From: Nitrosospira sp. Is2
GTDB lineage: Bacteria; Pseudomonadota; Gammaproteobacteria; Burkholderiales; Nitrosomonadaceae
Assembly: GCF_033095785.1 (NCBI RefSeq)
Contig: NZ_CP137134.1
Coordinates: 1,674,001-1,738,000, forward strand
DNA length: 64,000 nucleotides
Direction of reading: 5' to 3'
Under the pieces are notes generated by a model. It ran no database searches and was not told the DNA's origin. It saw nothing but the letters and a program-made list of their open reading frames with translations. Positions 26,444 through 34,915 of this stretch are shown here, piece after piece; within the stretch, counting starts at the first letter, position 1, and each line of letters starts with the position of its first letter. The translations under genes were made by a program, and so were the position numbers.

Positions 26444-27706
26444 TCATCTGACCGGCTGCGGTTTGCGAACGGGCCAGGCCCACATCCGCAACAACAGCGC
26501 GGATAGCGCCGCGAGACTTCCGGCAAAGAAGAACGCCATAGCGGCACTCTGGAACTGCCAGATCGACCCGAACAGCAGCCCGGCCGGAATTGCCGCGATG
26601 CCCACCATCAGATGATACCAGCCGAAGGCGGTTCCGCGTTCGCGGGGGCCAGCATAGTCACTGATGATCGCGCGCTCCGCACCCTCGCTCATGCCGGCGC
26701 AAAGGCCGTAGAAGATGCTTACGGACCACAGCCCCACACTGTGCTCTACCGTGCCAAGCATCAGGAACGAAACCGCAAAGGTTGTCCAGCCGAGCAGCAT
26801 CAGCGCCCCACGCCCCAGGCTATCGGCCAGACGTCCTCCCCAAGTGGAGGTGGCGGCCTTGCACAGATTCAATGCGGCCCAAAGCAACAATAATTCGACC
26901 GTGCCGACGCCCAATTGGTGCCCCAGTAGCAGGATGAAGGTTTCCGAGGCGCGCGCGAAGGTGAACAGCATCAGCACCAGCAGATAGCGCCGCATGGGCA
27001 ACGATAAGACTGACCAGCGCAACGGCGGCAGCGTAATAAGAGTAGGGGCAGGAGCAGGGCCTGGAGCTGCGGCATGGTCAGGGGCGGGTTTCCCCTTGTT
27101 TTCTTCCTCCACCCCCACCCCTAGCAGAAGCACCGAAACAAAGCCCGGCACCGCCGACCATAGGATGACGTCCGTGAGGCTCAAGCCCGACCATGTCAGC
27201 ACCGCAGCGGCGGCAAGACTCCCTGCCACGGCGCCGCCATTATCCATAGCCCGATGATAGCCGAACGCGTAGCCGTGCATCCCGGGCGGAGTCGCGTCTG
27301 CCACCAGTGCATCCCGCGGTGCGCTGCGCAAGCCCTTGCCCACCCGGTCGATACTACGCAGCACCAGAATCACCGGCCAGGAACCGGCCAGCCCCAGCAA
27401 CGGCCGCGCAATATTTGAAAGGGTATAGCCAGCGACGGCCAGTCCCTTGCGCCGGCCGCTCATGAGGTCGGAGTGGCGTCCCGACCACAGCTTGATCAGA
27501 CTTGCTACCGCGTCGGCCACGCCCTCGATCAAGCCCAGGGCGACCGGTCCGGCGGCCAGCACCGTCGCGAGCAATATCGGGATGAGTGGTATCACGATGT
27601 CCGAAGCAAAGTCATTGAAAAAACTGACAAGACCAAGAACGATGACGGTGCGCGGCAGATTTTTGGGAGGGGGATTTTCTTGAGGTTCTTCAGCCGGTTT
27701 ATTCAT
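26444..27706 (-). CDS. MFS transporter
   Basis: The 420-residue protein has about twelve hydrophobic helices, in keeping with the major facilitator superfamily. The N-terminal half has the loop segment GRHSDLMSGRRKGLAVAGY and the DRVGKGLRSAPRDAL motif seen in a subgroup of MFS proteins. A variable proline- and alanine-rich loop sits between the halves near residues 205-225. The substrate cannot be told from the sequence. It is the last gene before the tRNA-Arg site, from which it diverges. Confidence 0.87.
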   Translation of the reverse strand: MNKPAEEPQENPPPKNLPRTVIVLGLVSFFNDFASDIVIPLIPILLATVLAAGPVALGLIEGVADAVASLIKLWSGRHSDLMSGRRKGLAVAGYTLSNIARPLLGLAGSWPVILVLRSIDRVGKGLRSAPRDALVADATPPGMHGYAFGYHRAMDNGGAVAGSLAAAAVLTWSGLSLTDVILWSAVPGFVSVLLLGVGVEEENKGKPAPDHAAAPGPAPAPTLITLPPLRWSVLSLPMRRYLLVLMLFTFARASETFILLLGHQLGVGTVELLLLWAALNLCKAATSTWGGRLADSLGRGALMLLGWTTFAVSFLMLGTVEHSVGLWSVSIFYGLCAGMSEGAERAIISDYAGPRERGTAFGWYHLMVGIAAIPAGLLFGSIWQFQSAAMAFFFAGSLAALSALLLRMWAWPVRKPQPVR

Positions 27707-27736
27707 CCCGGCATATTAGCGTAAAATGCTGTCACC

Positions 27737-27812
27737 GCCCTGGTAGCTCAGTGGATAGAGCGACCCCCTCCTAAGGGGTAGGTCACACGTTCGATTCGTG
27801 TTCAGGGCGCCA
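27737..27812 (+). tRNA. tRNA-Arg (anticodon CCT)
   Basis: The 76-base cloverleaf was folded by eye. The acceptor stem pairs GCCCTGG (27737-27743) with TCAGGGC (27802-27808), followed by discriminator G and an encoded CCA. The D-arm is GCTC...GAGC, the anticodon stem is ACCCC/GGGGT around loop CTCCTAA, and the T-arm is ACACG-TTCGATT-CGTGT. The loop gives anticodon CCT, which reads AGG arginine codons. The region to its right carries integrase remnants and phage-type genes, so this tRNA is probably an integration site. Confidence 0.96.
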
Positions 27813-27856
27813 CGGATTCAGTGGGTTACGCTCATATCCGTAAACCAGAATTCCAA

Positions 27857-27888
27857 CGGGGTTACGCCGGGGTTACGCCGGGGTTACG
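27857..27888. repeat. Short tandem repeat after tRNA-Arg
   Basis: Nearly three copies of the 11-base unit CGGGGTTACGC occur at 27857-27867, 27868-27878 and 27879-27888. They lie 45 bases after the tRNA, within the first part of the inserted region. They might be integrase arm-binding repeats or simple slippage. Confidence 0.75.
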
Positions 27889-27929
27889 TCACATGCCAGC
27901 AGACCCTAAATCTCCCGTTTCCAATAGCT

Positions 27930-28142
27930 CGTCGGCACGCTTTCTGGCAGGCCAAGCAGCGTGCAAGTTTAGCCATTATCGGCAAAAGCCTTAACCATAA
28001 AAACTTGAGCACGACGGCAATCTACGCGGCTCGATCTGGATCCTGTACGAGTAGTATCAACGCGGCGACAAGCGCCGTGATGGCGGCCGGTGGACTATTT
28101 GAGAGTATGAGCGTAGTGAAATTTAACCGCAGCAAAGGTTAG
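27930..28142 (+). pseudogene. Phage-type tyrosine integrase, C-terminal remnant
   Basis: The translation contains IIGKSLNHKNLSTTAIYA, the C-terminal box of tyrosine recombinases that leads to the catalytic tyrosine, here in the STTAIYA context. In the main frame the following residues are scrambled, but the next frame reads RLDLDPVRV, the standard continuation. The first frame then resumes with SINAATSAVMAAGGL. Two compensating single-base changes therefore separate the pieces. The N-terminal and middle catalytic residues are missing. The remnant lies next to the tRNA, where the integrase of an island usually sits. Confidence 0.8.
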
Positions 28143-28159
28143 TCAGGGGGACAACGATT

Positions 28160-29032
28160 GTGGCAGAGCGCGAAAGGAAAAGCTTGAGTTTTCCGGATTG
28201 GGCACCGAAAAACTTGGTTGAGAGATATCACCACTATCCGCACCCAAGAGAATACGGCGATGACATGTACCCGCCCTGTCCATTTGATCCGGATCAACAT
28301 ATTGATCAGCTTCGTAAGGAGAGTGCGAAATTTAACCAAATGTCCAAGCAACAGCAGGACAACTACCGTACCAGCTTGAACCGGTCGGAGTTTGGCCTGC
28401 CCCCAGAAGTGGGTAAAGAACTGCTTGGCACGTTGCTCACCGATCTTAGAATGGCACCTGTCTGGTCTTCTCTTGGGAAAAAAATTAAGGAAGGGGCGGG
28501 GTTCCTCTATTTCTGGGATCAATGTCAAAGATCTGTTTTGGGGTGGTTGGGTGGGCAAAAACGGAGTTCAAAGGAGCACGAGGCTCACTTCCTGAAAATC
28601 CATCATCTCGCGTTGGAGTTATCGCTCGCCATGAACGACACGGAAGAGTTTCAAAATTTTTCGGCGGCCGAATTAACTAACCGAGTCCCTTGATTCAGTA
28701 CGCAATGTACTAAACCTTGAAATTTGTCGACCGGGGGGCGTAGAAAATAATGACGATTTCACCCGTTTTGCTCTGGCCGAAGCAATGCCCACCCTGCATC
28801 AAATGCTGGATTACGTTGCAGCCCAGGCGCTTCGGTTTTCGCAGGAATCCCCATTAGTCCGGAAACCCAAGTCGAAGAATGCGGCACACAATATTTTGTC
28901 CGGACCCTCTCCCGATACATTAAAGAAGAATATGGAACACCCATGCATGAAGTTGTAGCTGCCACCGCAGGGGTCATCTTTGATCAGCCAGATATCGACC
29001 TGGATTACGTCAGTAAACTCGTCCGATATTAG
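28160..29032 (+). pseudogene. Hypothetical island protein split by two frameshifts
   Basis: A GTG start with GGGGG nine bases upstream opens a 177-codon frame that ends at 28693. At about 28682 the frame shifts by one base and continues as ESLDSVRNVLNLE through RKPKSKNAAHNI. It returns to the first frame near 28880 (FVRTLSRYIKEEYGTPMHE) and ends at 29032. Joined, this gives a protein of about 290 residues with no domain I recognise. Either the gene is decaying or two small sequencing errors exist. It lies between the integrase remnant and the AlpA-like gene. Confidence 0.55.
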
Positions 29033-29178
29033 AAGGACGGTTTTATCCTTTTATTTTAATCATCGTTCCTGGAGGATTATTCCTGAATTCATAACAAAAT
29101 CCTCCTACTCCATCCCGCGTCATTTCTCCACAATGTCCCCGGTTGCTGGCCATTTACAGCGAAACACCAGGGAACATC

Positions 29179-29649
29179 ATGCCTACCAAAGTTCTATTTG
29201 AATCAATCCTAGCCGGTCGAGCGGCTGATCCACTGTTGTCCAACGCGGAAGCAGCTATATATCTGGATCTCGCGGAAAACACCCTGCCCGTTTGGCGCTG
29301 CACTGGGCGTTACGACATTCCCTATATAAAAGTCGGCCGGCTTGTGAAGTATCGCAAATCCGACCTCGATGCGTTCCTCCAGCGCAGGACCAAAGGCCGG
29401 ATTGACGCAGAGGTTATCACCAACCAGTTACATCCCTTAGACGAGGTCGATCAATGTCCGAAATCGCGGACAAACGCGCCAGGGTCATTATCAGAACAGC
29501 GCCAAGCTTCCGCCCCCAAGCGCTATCGCAGGTCGAAGGGCGGCACCGTAGATCCGCCGGATTTTTCGTCCGGACCTCCGGGGGACGAACCACGGGACAA
29601 CGATGAACATCAGCGAACGGAAGACAAGCGTTACAGGAGGCGGAAATGA
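29179..29649 (+). CDS. AlpA/excisionase-like helix-turn-helix protein
   Basis: The N-terminal half holds a MerR-like winged helix-turn-helix of the AlpA/HTH_17 class: LSNAEAAIYLDLAENTLPVWR, then IPYIKVGRLVKYRKSDLDAFLQRR, ending near residue 80. Proteins of this type act as excisionases or activators in phages and satellite islands. The C-terminal half is polar and charged, with no known domain. I start at the ATG at 29179, after an AGGGAA site. Its last bases overlap the next gene as ATGA, so the two are coupled. Confidence 0.85.
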   Translation: MPTKVLFESILAGRAADPLLSNAEAAIYLDLAENTLPVWRCTGRYDIPYIKVGRLVKYRKSDLDAFLQRRTKGRIDAEVITNQLHPLDEVDQCPKSRTNAPGSLSEQRQASAPKRYRRSKGGTVDPPDFSSGPPGDEPRDNDEHQRTEDKRYRRRK

Positions 29650-29960
29650 AACTAACGAGTCGCGCTGGGGGTGGAAACAGGCCCCCCTCCTCTTTTAGGC
29701 GAGACCTGCTCCCCATACCCTACAAATATTATAAGGGTCAGGGGCTGAAATTATCGGGCGGAGGCGAATGGAAAAACGCACTTTGTCCATTACACCACGA
29801 CACCCGGCCCAGCCTTCTGGTACACCTCGTTTCTGGTGCCTTCCGTTGCATGGGTTGCCAAAAACACGGCGGCGATGTTCTTTCCTTTCACATGCAACGA
29901 TATGGGTTGAGATTCCGCGAGGCGGCAAAGCAGCTCGGAGCATGGGGGACGCGGACATGA
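29646..29960 (+). CDS. CHC2-type zinc-finger primase domain protein
   Basis: This 104-residue protein carries a DnaG-type CHC2 zinc finger: the C and H ligands lie in ALCPLHHDTRPSL and the two cysteines in FRCMGCQKHGGDVLSF. The zinc-finger domain of a primase recognises template DNA, and in many phage-satellite replication modules it is a separate protein. The start overlaps the upstream stop as ATGA, and the stop overlaps an ATG at 29957. It probably works with the TOPRIM-DUF3987 protein encoded next. Confidence 0.88.
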   Translation: MKLTSRAGGGNRPPSSFRRDLLPIPYKYYKGQGLKLSGGGEWKNALCPLHHDTRPSLLVHLVSGAFRCMGCQKHGGDVLSFHMQRYGLRFREAAKQLGAWGTRT

Positions 29961-30000
29961 GCGAAACCCCGGAAGATGCGGCAGGCGTCTGGCAAAACAT

Positions 30001-32625
30001 ATGCTGGCAGAAGGCTATCTGCCGCAAGCCCTGCACATGTACACGGACCAAGATGGCAACGTCCTCCACTGGGTGATCCGCCTCAAGCATCCCAACGGGG
30101 CCAAATGGATCCGGCCAATGAAGCTGCAGGGCGAAGAATACATACTGGGCGAACCAGATTACTCGCGCGGGAAACCGCTTTATAACCTTCGAGACCTAGC
30201 GAAACGTCCTCTTGATCCGGCTATTGTTGCGGAAGGCGAATGGTGCGTCGACGCTCTTTCAAAACGCGGTGTGTTGGCCACTACCACCGGGTCTGCAGAT
30301 TCTGTGCAAAAAGCCGACCTGCGGCCTCTGGCTGGTCGGCCAGTCAAGATTTGGGCCGATAACGACGAAGCAGGCCAGCGGTATGCTATTGCAATGGCGG
30401 ACGCATTGAGACAGTTAGATAGCGTTGTTCAGCTAGTGGACGTTGCTTTACTGGGCTTGCCTATTAAAGGAGATGCAGTGGACTGGTTGACTGCTCATCC
30501 AATCGCAACCGGAGCTGATATTCATCAGTTACTCACTATAGAGCAACATCGAGCTTCGGGTTCCGCATCGGAAACTGCGAAGAAACAGGCCACGTGGACC
30601 CCAGACAGCAGCTCGCCGGATAGCTCGAATTGCTGCAAATGGGATGATCCCAAACCGATCCAGGCGCCGTTGCCGCCCGTTTCCCCATTCGATGCGCAGG
30701 CACTTCTACCGGGTCCTTTGGGCAACTGGGTTCAAGATGAAGCTGCACGCATGCCCTGTCCTGCGGACTTCATTGCGGGGGCAGCGATAGTAGCTCAGGG
30801 CAGTCTCATCGGTGCCCGTTGTGCGATTAAACCGAAGACAAAGGATTCCTGGTGCATTGTTCCAAACGTTTGGGGTGGTTGCGTCGGTTTACCGTCAGCC
30901 AAAAAAACTCCAGCTTTGAACGCGGCCCTAAAACCGCTCGACCTGCTGATCGCAAATGCCATGCGGGCACATCAAGCAAGGATGGATGAGTTCGAGACGG
31001 ATAAGGCTGTATTCGAAGCTCAAGGTGAGGTCCTCGAGGAATTGTTGAAAACTGCGGCAAGAGAAGCCATAAAGAAGAGCCTGGCAGATGGCAAAAAGGC
31101 GGAGGCTGAGGACTCGGAAATCGCCCAGACGCAAGATTCCGGAAAGAAGAAGCTCGACGACGCCGCCGAGAAATTGAAAGATCACCGGAAAAAGATTAAA
31201 ACACAAGCACCCCTGTTGCGGCGGTATAAGACTAACGATACCACCATCGAGAAATTAGGTGAAATGTTGCGGGAGAACCCGGCGGGGTTGCTAGTCGTAC
31301 GGGATGAGCTGGTTGGGTTGCTGGCATCATGGGATCGGAGCGGGCACGAGGGTGACCGGGCTTTCTATCTGGAGGCATGGAATGGCGATAGCAGCTTTGA
31401 CACAGACCGAATCGGACGTGGCTCCATTCACATTCCTAATTTATGTGTATCTATCCTCGGGGGCATACAACCAGACAAGCTGACACGTTACCTTGAGCAA
31501 GCCGTAGATTCGCTGGCGAACGATGGCATGCTGCAACGCTTTCAGATCCTGGTATATCCAGATCCTCAGATTTGGGAGTGGCGCGACCGCGCTCCGAATA
31601 AAGATGCCCGCGACTCTGTTCTCGCCATATTTGAAGCCCTGGTGGACTTCGATCCGCTTGACTTCGGGGCAGAGCCTGCTGATGACTCTGTGAAATTCCC
31701 GCATTTCTGTTTCGACACAGAAGCCCAGCAGATCTTCATCCAATTCTCCAATGATCTGCATCGGGTAAAGCTTCCCAATGAAGACCAGCCCATCATTGCC
31801 CAGCATTTGGCCAAGTTTGACAAACTCTTTCCGGCGATCGCCCTGATCCTGCATCTCGTCGACTGCACGGCAACAGGAAACAGCGGGCCGGTAACCGCAG
31901 ATTCCGCACGGCGTGCAGAGGCATGGTGCAAATATCTGGAAGCCCACGCGAGACGGTGCTACGGGCTTCTCATCGATGACGGGTTGCGATCAGCTCAGGC
32001 ATTGGCGGAAAAGGTGCGAGCAGGTAAGTTGGCCAACGGATTCACGGCGCGGGACGTACGTCGTAATCAGTGGCGCTATCTAACCCGCGAGGAGACGGTT
32101 CAGGCCGCGCTGGAATGGCTTGAAGATGAATGCTGGTTACAATCACGAGAAATCGGAGGAATGGGACCGGGTTCTGGGCGACATTCGTGGCGTTACTATA
32201 TCAATCCAAAAATCGGTGATTCGAAGAATGCCGGCAGCGTGGTACAGATAGATAGTCCCGAACGTGACAACCGTAAAAGTTTGAAAACGGGAAATCAGGA
32301 TACTGCCAATACCGACGATAGAAGTCTAACGGCAGTAACGGCAGTACCCAAACCGGGCAAATCTGGAGATTCGCAATCTTCTAACGGCAGTAATGGCAGT
32401 ACCCAATCAGGGAGTTTTCGAGAAAATGGGACCAAAACCGATGTGATGGTGCTCTTGACGCCTTCAGAAGAGGCACAGATTGTGGAATTTCTGGAGTATA
32501 TCGGTGAGACCGATCCCCCAGGTGTCGCCGACGTGCTAAAACAGTGCAGAATTGATGTAGAGAAACGGCAGTACTACTTGGGGCAAGCTGCAAAGGCATT
32601 AGATGGCAAGGCTTCTATTAAATGA
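30001..32625 (+). CDS. TOPRIM-DUF3987 replication protein
   Basis: The product of 874 residues combines a TOPRIM-like primase domain (VAEGEWCVDAL near residue 76; WADNDEAGQRYA near 118) with a DUF3987 helicase-like domain from about residue 235. The ATPase loop reads GLPSAKKTPA (296-305), close to but not a classical Walker A. A charged helical stretch occupies residues about 335-400. The ATG at 29957, which overlaps the previous stop, is in another frame and reads MSETPEDAAGVWQN. A two-base AT duplication near 29998-30002 seems to separate it from MLAEGYLPQ, so the original N terminus may be lost. Confidence 0.85.
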   Translation: MLAEGYLPQALHMYTDQDGNVLHWVIRLKHPNGAKWIRPMKLQGEEYILGEPDYSRGKPLYNLRDLAKRPLDPAIVAEGEWCVDALSKRGVLATTTGSADSVQKADLRPLAGRPVKIWADNDEAGQRYAIAMADALRQLDSVVQLVDVALLGLPIKGDAVDWLTAHPIATGADIHQLLTIEQHRASGSASETAKKQATWTPDSSSPDSSNCCKWDDPKPIQAPLPPVSPFDAQALLPGPLGNWVQDEAARMPCPADFIAGAAIVAQGSLIGARCAIKPKTKDSWCIVPNVWGGCVGLPSAKKTPALNAALKPLDLLIANAMRAHQARMDEFETDKAVFEAQGEVLEELLKTAAREAIKKSLADGKKAEAEDSEIAQTQDSGKKKLDDAAEKLKDHRKKIKTQAPLLRRYKTNDTTIEKLGEMLRENPAGLLVVRDELVGLLASWDRSGHEGDRAFYLEAWNGDSSFDTDRIGRGSIHIPNLCVSILGGIQPDKLTRYLEQAVDSLANDGMLQRFQILVYPDPQIWEWRDRAPNKDARDSVLAIFEALVDFDPLDFGAEPADDSVKFPHFCFDTEAQQIFIQFSNDLHRVKLPNEDQPIIAQHLAKFDKLFPAIALILHLVDCTATGNSGPVTADSARRAEAWCKYLEAHARRCYGLLIDDGLRSAQALAEKVRAGKLANGFTARDVRRNQWRYLTREETVQAALEWLEDECWLQSREIGGMGPGSGRHSWRYYINPKIGDSKNAGSVVQIDSPERDNRKSLKTGNQDTANTDDRSLTAVTAVPKPGKSGDSQSSNGSNGSTQSGSFRENGTKTDVMVLLTPSEEAQIVEFLEYIGETDPPGVADVLKQCRIDVEKRQYYLGQAAKALDGKASIK

Positions 32626-32638
32626 CAAGAGGAGCGAA

Positions 32639-33127
32639 ATGCGCAGTGTAAGGCAAGCTCAGCTCACGTTAAAACAGCAAAGGTTCGCCAATGAGTATTG
32701 CATTGACCTCAACGCTACTGCGGCTTATGTCCGTGCGGGCTACAACGCCAGAGGTAACGCAGCTGAGGCTTGTGCATCCCGGTTGCTAAGCAATGCTAAG
32801 GTTCAGCAAGCCATCCAGGAAAAGGAAAAGATAGCTGCCAGCCGACTGGAAGCAAGCACCGAAAATGTTCTGCGCGCGACCTCGGCGCTCGCTTTCTCCG
32901 ATATACGCAGGCTGTTCAATGTCGATGGCTCCCCCAAGTCTATCCATGAACTCGATGACGCAACGGCTGCTGCTATCTCATCGATTGAGGTCGGCCAGAT
33001 GATGTCCGAGGGCAAGGTGATAGGGCGCGTTTGCAAGATCAAGCTCTGGGACAAGAACAGCGCTCAGGAGCGGCTGTTCAAGCACCTCGGCCTTTTCCGG
33101 AAGGAAAACAACCTCAGCCCACAGTAA
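32639..33127 (+). CDS. Small terminase subunit
   Basis: TerS recognises phage pac or cos DNA for packaging. The 162-residue protein has the Terminase_2 pattern: LTLKQQRFANEYCIDLNATA, then AYVRAGYNARGNAAEACASRLL, which is the helix-turn-helix region, and a C-terminal acidic-helical part. I start at 32639, directly after AGAGGAG with a four-base spacing; a start at 32603 would overlap the upstream gene. No large terminase or structural genes follow, so the protein would have to act with a helper phage or be a relic. Confidence 0.88.
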   Translation: MRSVRQAQLTLKQQRFANEYCIDLNATAAYVRAGYNARGNAAEACASRLLSNAKVQQAIQEKEKIAASRLEASTENVLRATSALAFSDIRRLFNVDGSPKSIHELDDATAAAISSIEVGQMMSEGKVIGRVCKIKLWDKNSAQERLFKHLGLFRKENNLSPQ

Positions 33128-33231
33128 GCAATATCCAGATATCGTTTGTGTCTGCAGGTGGAAAGGGAACTGGACAACTGGAGCCCGGAAAACTTGATGA
33201 AGCTTAGACCGTCCACTCTCCGTGTTACCGA

Positions 33232-33561
33232 TCAGAAGCCTGGTAAGGGCTGTATGCCTAAACCTGGAACGGTCGGCGCGACAATTGCAGGCGCGTTAGT
33301 CGCGTAGGGATTGTTCGGCGAGTCGTTGGAATAGCGCGAACCGTATTGACCATAGGGATTATTGACGGAATCTGCTGAATACTCGCTGCCATATCGACCG
33401 TACGGATTGCTCGTGCTGTTCGCGTCGTACTGGTTGCCGCCAAGATTGCCAAGAAACTTACCCGTGGCCGGGTCGATGAGCGCCGGTGGACCGGCTAAAG
33501 ACAATTCGAATGCGAGGGCAAGAAGTAACCCGACCAGAAACGATGTGCCTTCCTTGTTCAT
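33232..33561 (-). CDS. Small secreted protein with NPYGxYGS repeats
   Basis: The 109-residue protein has an N-terminal signal peptide (FLVGLLLALAFELSLA), then a segment LIDPATGKFLGNLGGNQYDANS. Three short repeats follow, of the form SNPYGRYGSEYS, NNPYGQYGSRYS and NNPYATNAP. Similar small exported proteins are seen in other proteobacteria, but I know of no function. It lies in the accessory region just after the terminase gene and on the opposite strand. Confidence 0.72.
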   Translation of the reverse strand: MNKEGTSFLVGLLLALAFELSLAGPPALIDPATGKFLGNLGGNQYDANSTSNPYGRYGSEYSADSVNNPYGQYGSRYSNDSPNNPYATNAPAIVAPTVPGLGIQPLPGF

Positions 33562-34211
33562 CGTGCTTCTCCTATTGATTGTCCTTCAATTGCTCCGCGG
33601 ACCACGACACCTCATATTGATCTTACGTCTTTTCGGATCGATAACAAGTGGATCTTGGTACAGCTTTTCTGGATGACGTAGTGGGAGTTGATGCGGTTGA
33701 ACCGAAGCGCGTCCGCTACAGGAGGGAGTATGCCGAGGAGCGGCTTGTCGGTACGATCAAGCAACACATATCAACGCCGCAGAATATGGCGAGCGTCACG
33801 GAATACGTTGACGTACTGTTACCGAATACGTTGACGTACTGGATAAGCCGAGCCGCTGCCCTTTGACCTTGTTTGTGGGCGATAACACCGCTTTTTAGTA
33901 CCGGAAAGTGCGGAAGTGAAGGAAAAAATAGGCAAATCGACAGGAATGGCCCTACAAGGCCCATGAAGAGATTATCGGCTCTGCTTGAGGCCATCCTATC
34001 AAGCACGCGCAGGATTTTCATTAATGCCGCTTTGGAGAGGGGCCGAAACTATCGAAGTATGAAAAAAATACAGAGTTACATTGAATTGTATGTTACCTGT
34101 TTTTCCTATAATCCAACCGATGTTCGAGGGGAGTCCTGTGATACTCTTCATTTGATCCGCTGACTGATGGCGATGTATTTTTGGCAGTATAAAAATTAAA
34201 AAGGAACCAAA
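33562..34211. other. Spacer with a short direct repeat
   Basis: No convincing gene is seen in this 650-base stretch. It contains an 18-base direct repeat, GAATACGTTGACGTACTG, at 33801-33818 and 33824-33841. The repeats are separated by five bases, so the period is 23. Confidence 0.6.
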
Positions 34212-34406
34212 ATGAAAGTAAAAGAGAATTTAAGATTAATCGGTATCTCGATGCTATTCGTTTGTGGGCTTACCGCATGCGACAAGCCGGGGCCTGCAGA
34301 AACCGCAGGTAAAAAAATAGATCAGACAGCTGGTGAAGCCAGCAAAAAGATAGGTGAAGCAACCGATGAAATCGGTAAAAAACTCGGCAAGCAAGGCGAG
34401 AAATGA
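34212..34406 (+). CDS. Small lipoprotein with amphipathic repeat
   Basis: The 64-residue product has a signal sequence ending in the lipobox LTAC (cysteine near residue 23). The mature part is an alternating charged helix: AGKKIDQTAGEASKKIGEA, then TDEIGKKLGKQGEK, with a repeat of about 11 residues. Such small helical lipoproteins are common in the envelope. An AAGGAAC site precedes the ATG. The function is unknown. Confidence 0.75.
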   Translation: MKVKENLRLIGISMLFVCGLTACDKPGPAETAGKKIDQTAGEASKKIGEATDEIGKKLGKQGEK

Positions 34407-34697
34407 GAGTGAGTTGTCGGTAACATCTTAAAGAGTAGTCCTCAGGCGGCCTTGTTTTTCAGCAATAGCTGACGCTACGCACAAGTTGTCCACGGCTTCC
34501 GTCCGCTCCTCTCGCGGTTTAATACCTTAGTCCACGCTCAGTCCGTGCTTTTTGCCTCGTCAAGAGGTCGGACTGAGTGTTGAGTTATGCTAAGGATGAG
34601 CCCGTCCAGTTTAGTATCACCAGCCGTGAATTGGTTAAACGCTTGAGTGTAATGGCGTTCGAATCCAGGTATTACTTGCCGGTCCGCTTCTAGCTTC

Positions 34698-34893
34698 TTA
34701 TGTACTAATAAAGCGTCGGCTTATTCCAAATTCTTTCGCGAGCTTTGTCCGATTTGCTCCTGCCGCGGCCTGTTCTCGCAGATGCGCAATTCTTTCTGAG
34801 TTCAACGCTGGCTTCCTGTCCGCGTAAACCGTTTCCTTGCCCTTCGCCAACGCTAATACCTTCTCGCTGTTACGATGTACCCCAATCGGACTG
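34698..34893 (-). pseudogene. Serine recombinase (resolvase), C-terminal remnant
   Basis: On the minus strand a frame reads LALAKGKETVYADRKPALN and then SERIAHLREQAAAGANRTKL, AKEFGISRRFIST, then stop. This matches the linker and C-terminal helix-turn-helix of Tn3-type resolvases and invertases, whose relatives read GRKPAL...LAREFGISRETLY. The catalytic N-terminal domain is missing. The fragment ends 23 bases from the SDR gene, so a transposon may once have carried that gene. Confidence 0.75.
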
Positions 34894-34915
34894 TCCTTGA
34901 TTGCTTCGACCGTCG

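Noticed and set aside
29454..29606. Small frame of 50 codons inside the AlpA-like gene (MSEIADKRARVIIR...)
   Set aside because: It overlaps a better-supported gene fully and has no ribosome-binding site, although some satellite elements do carry nested genes.
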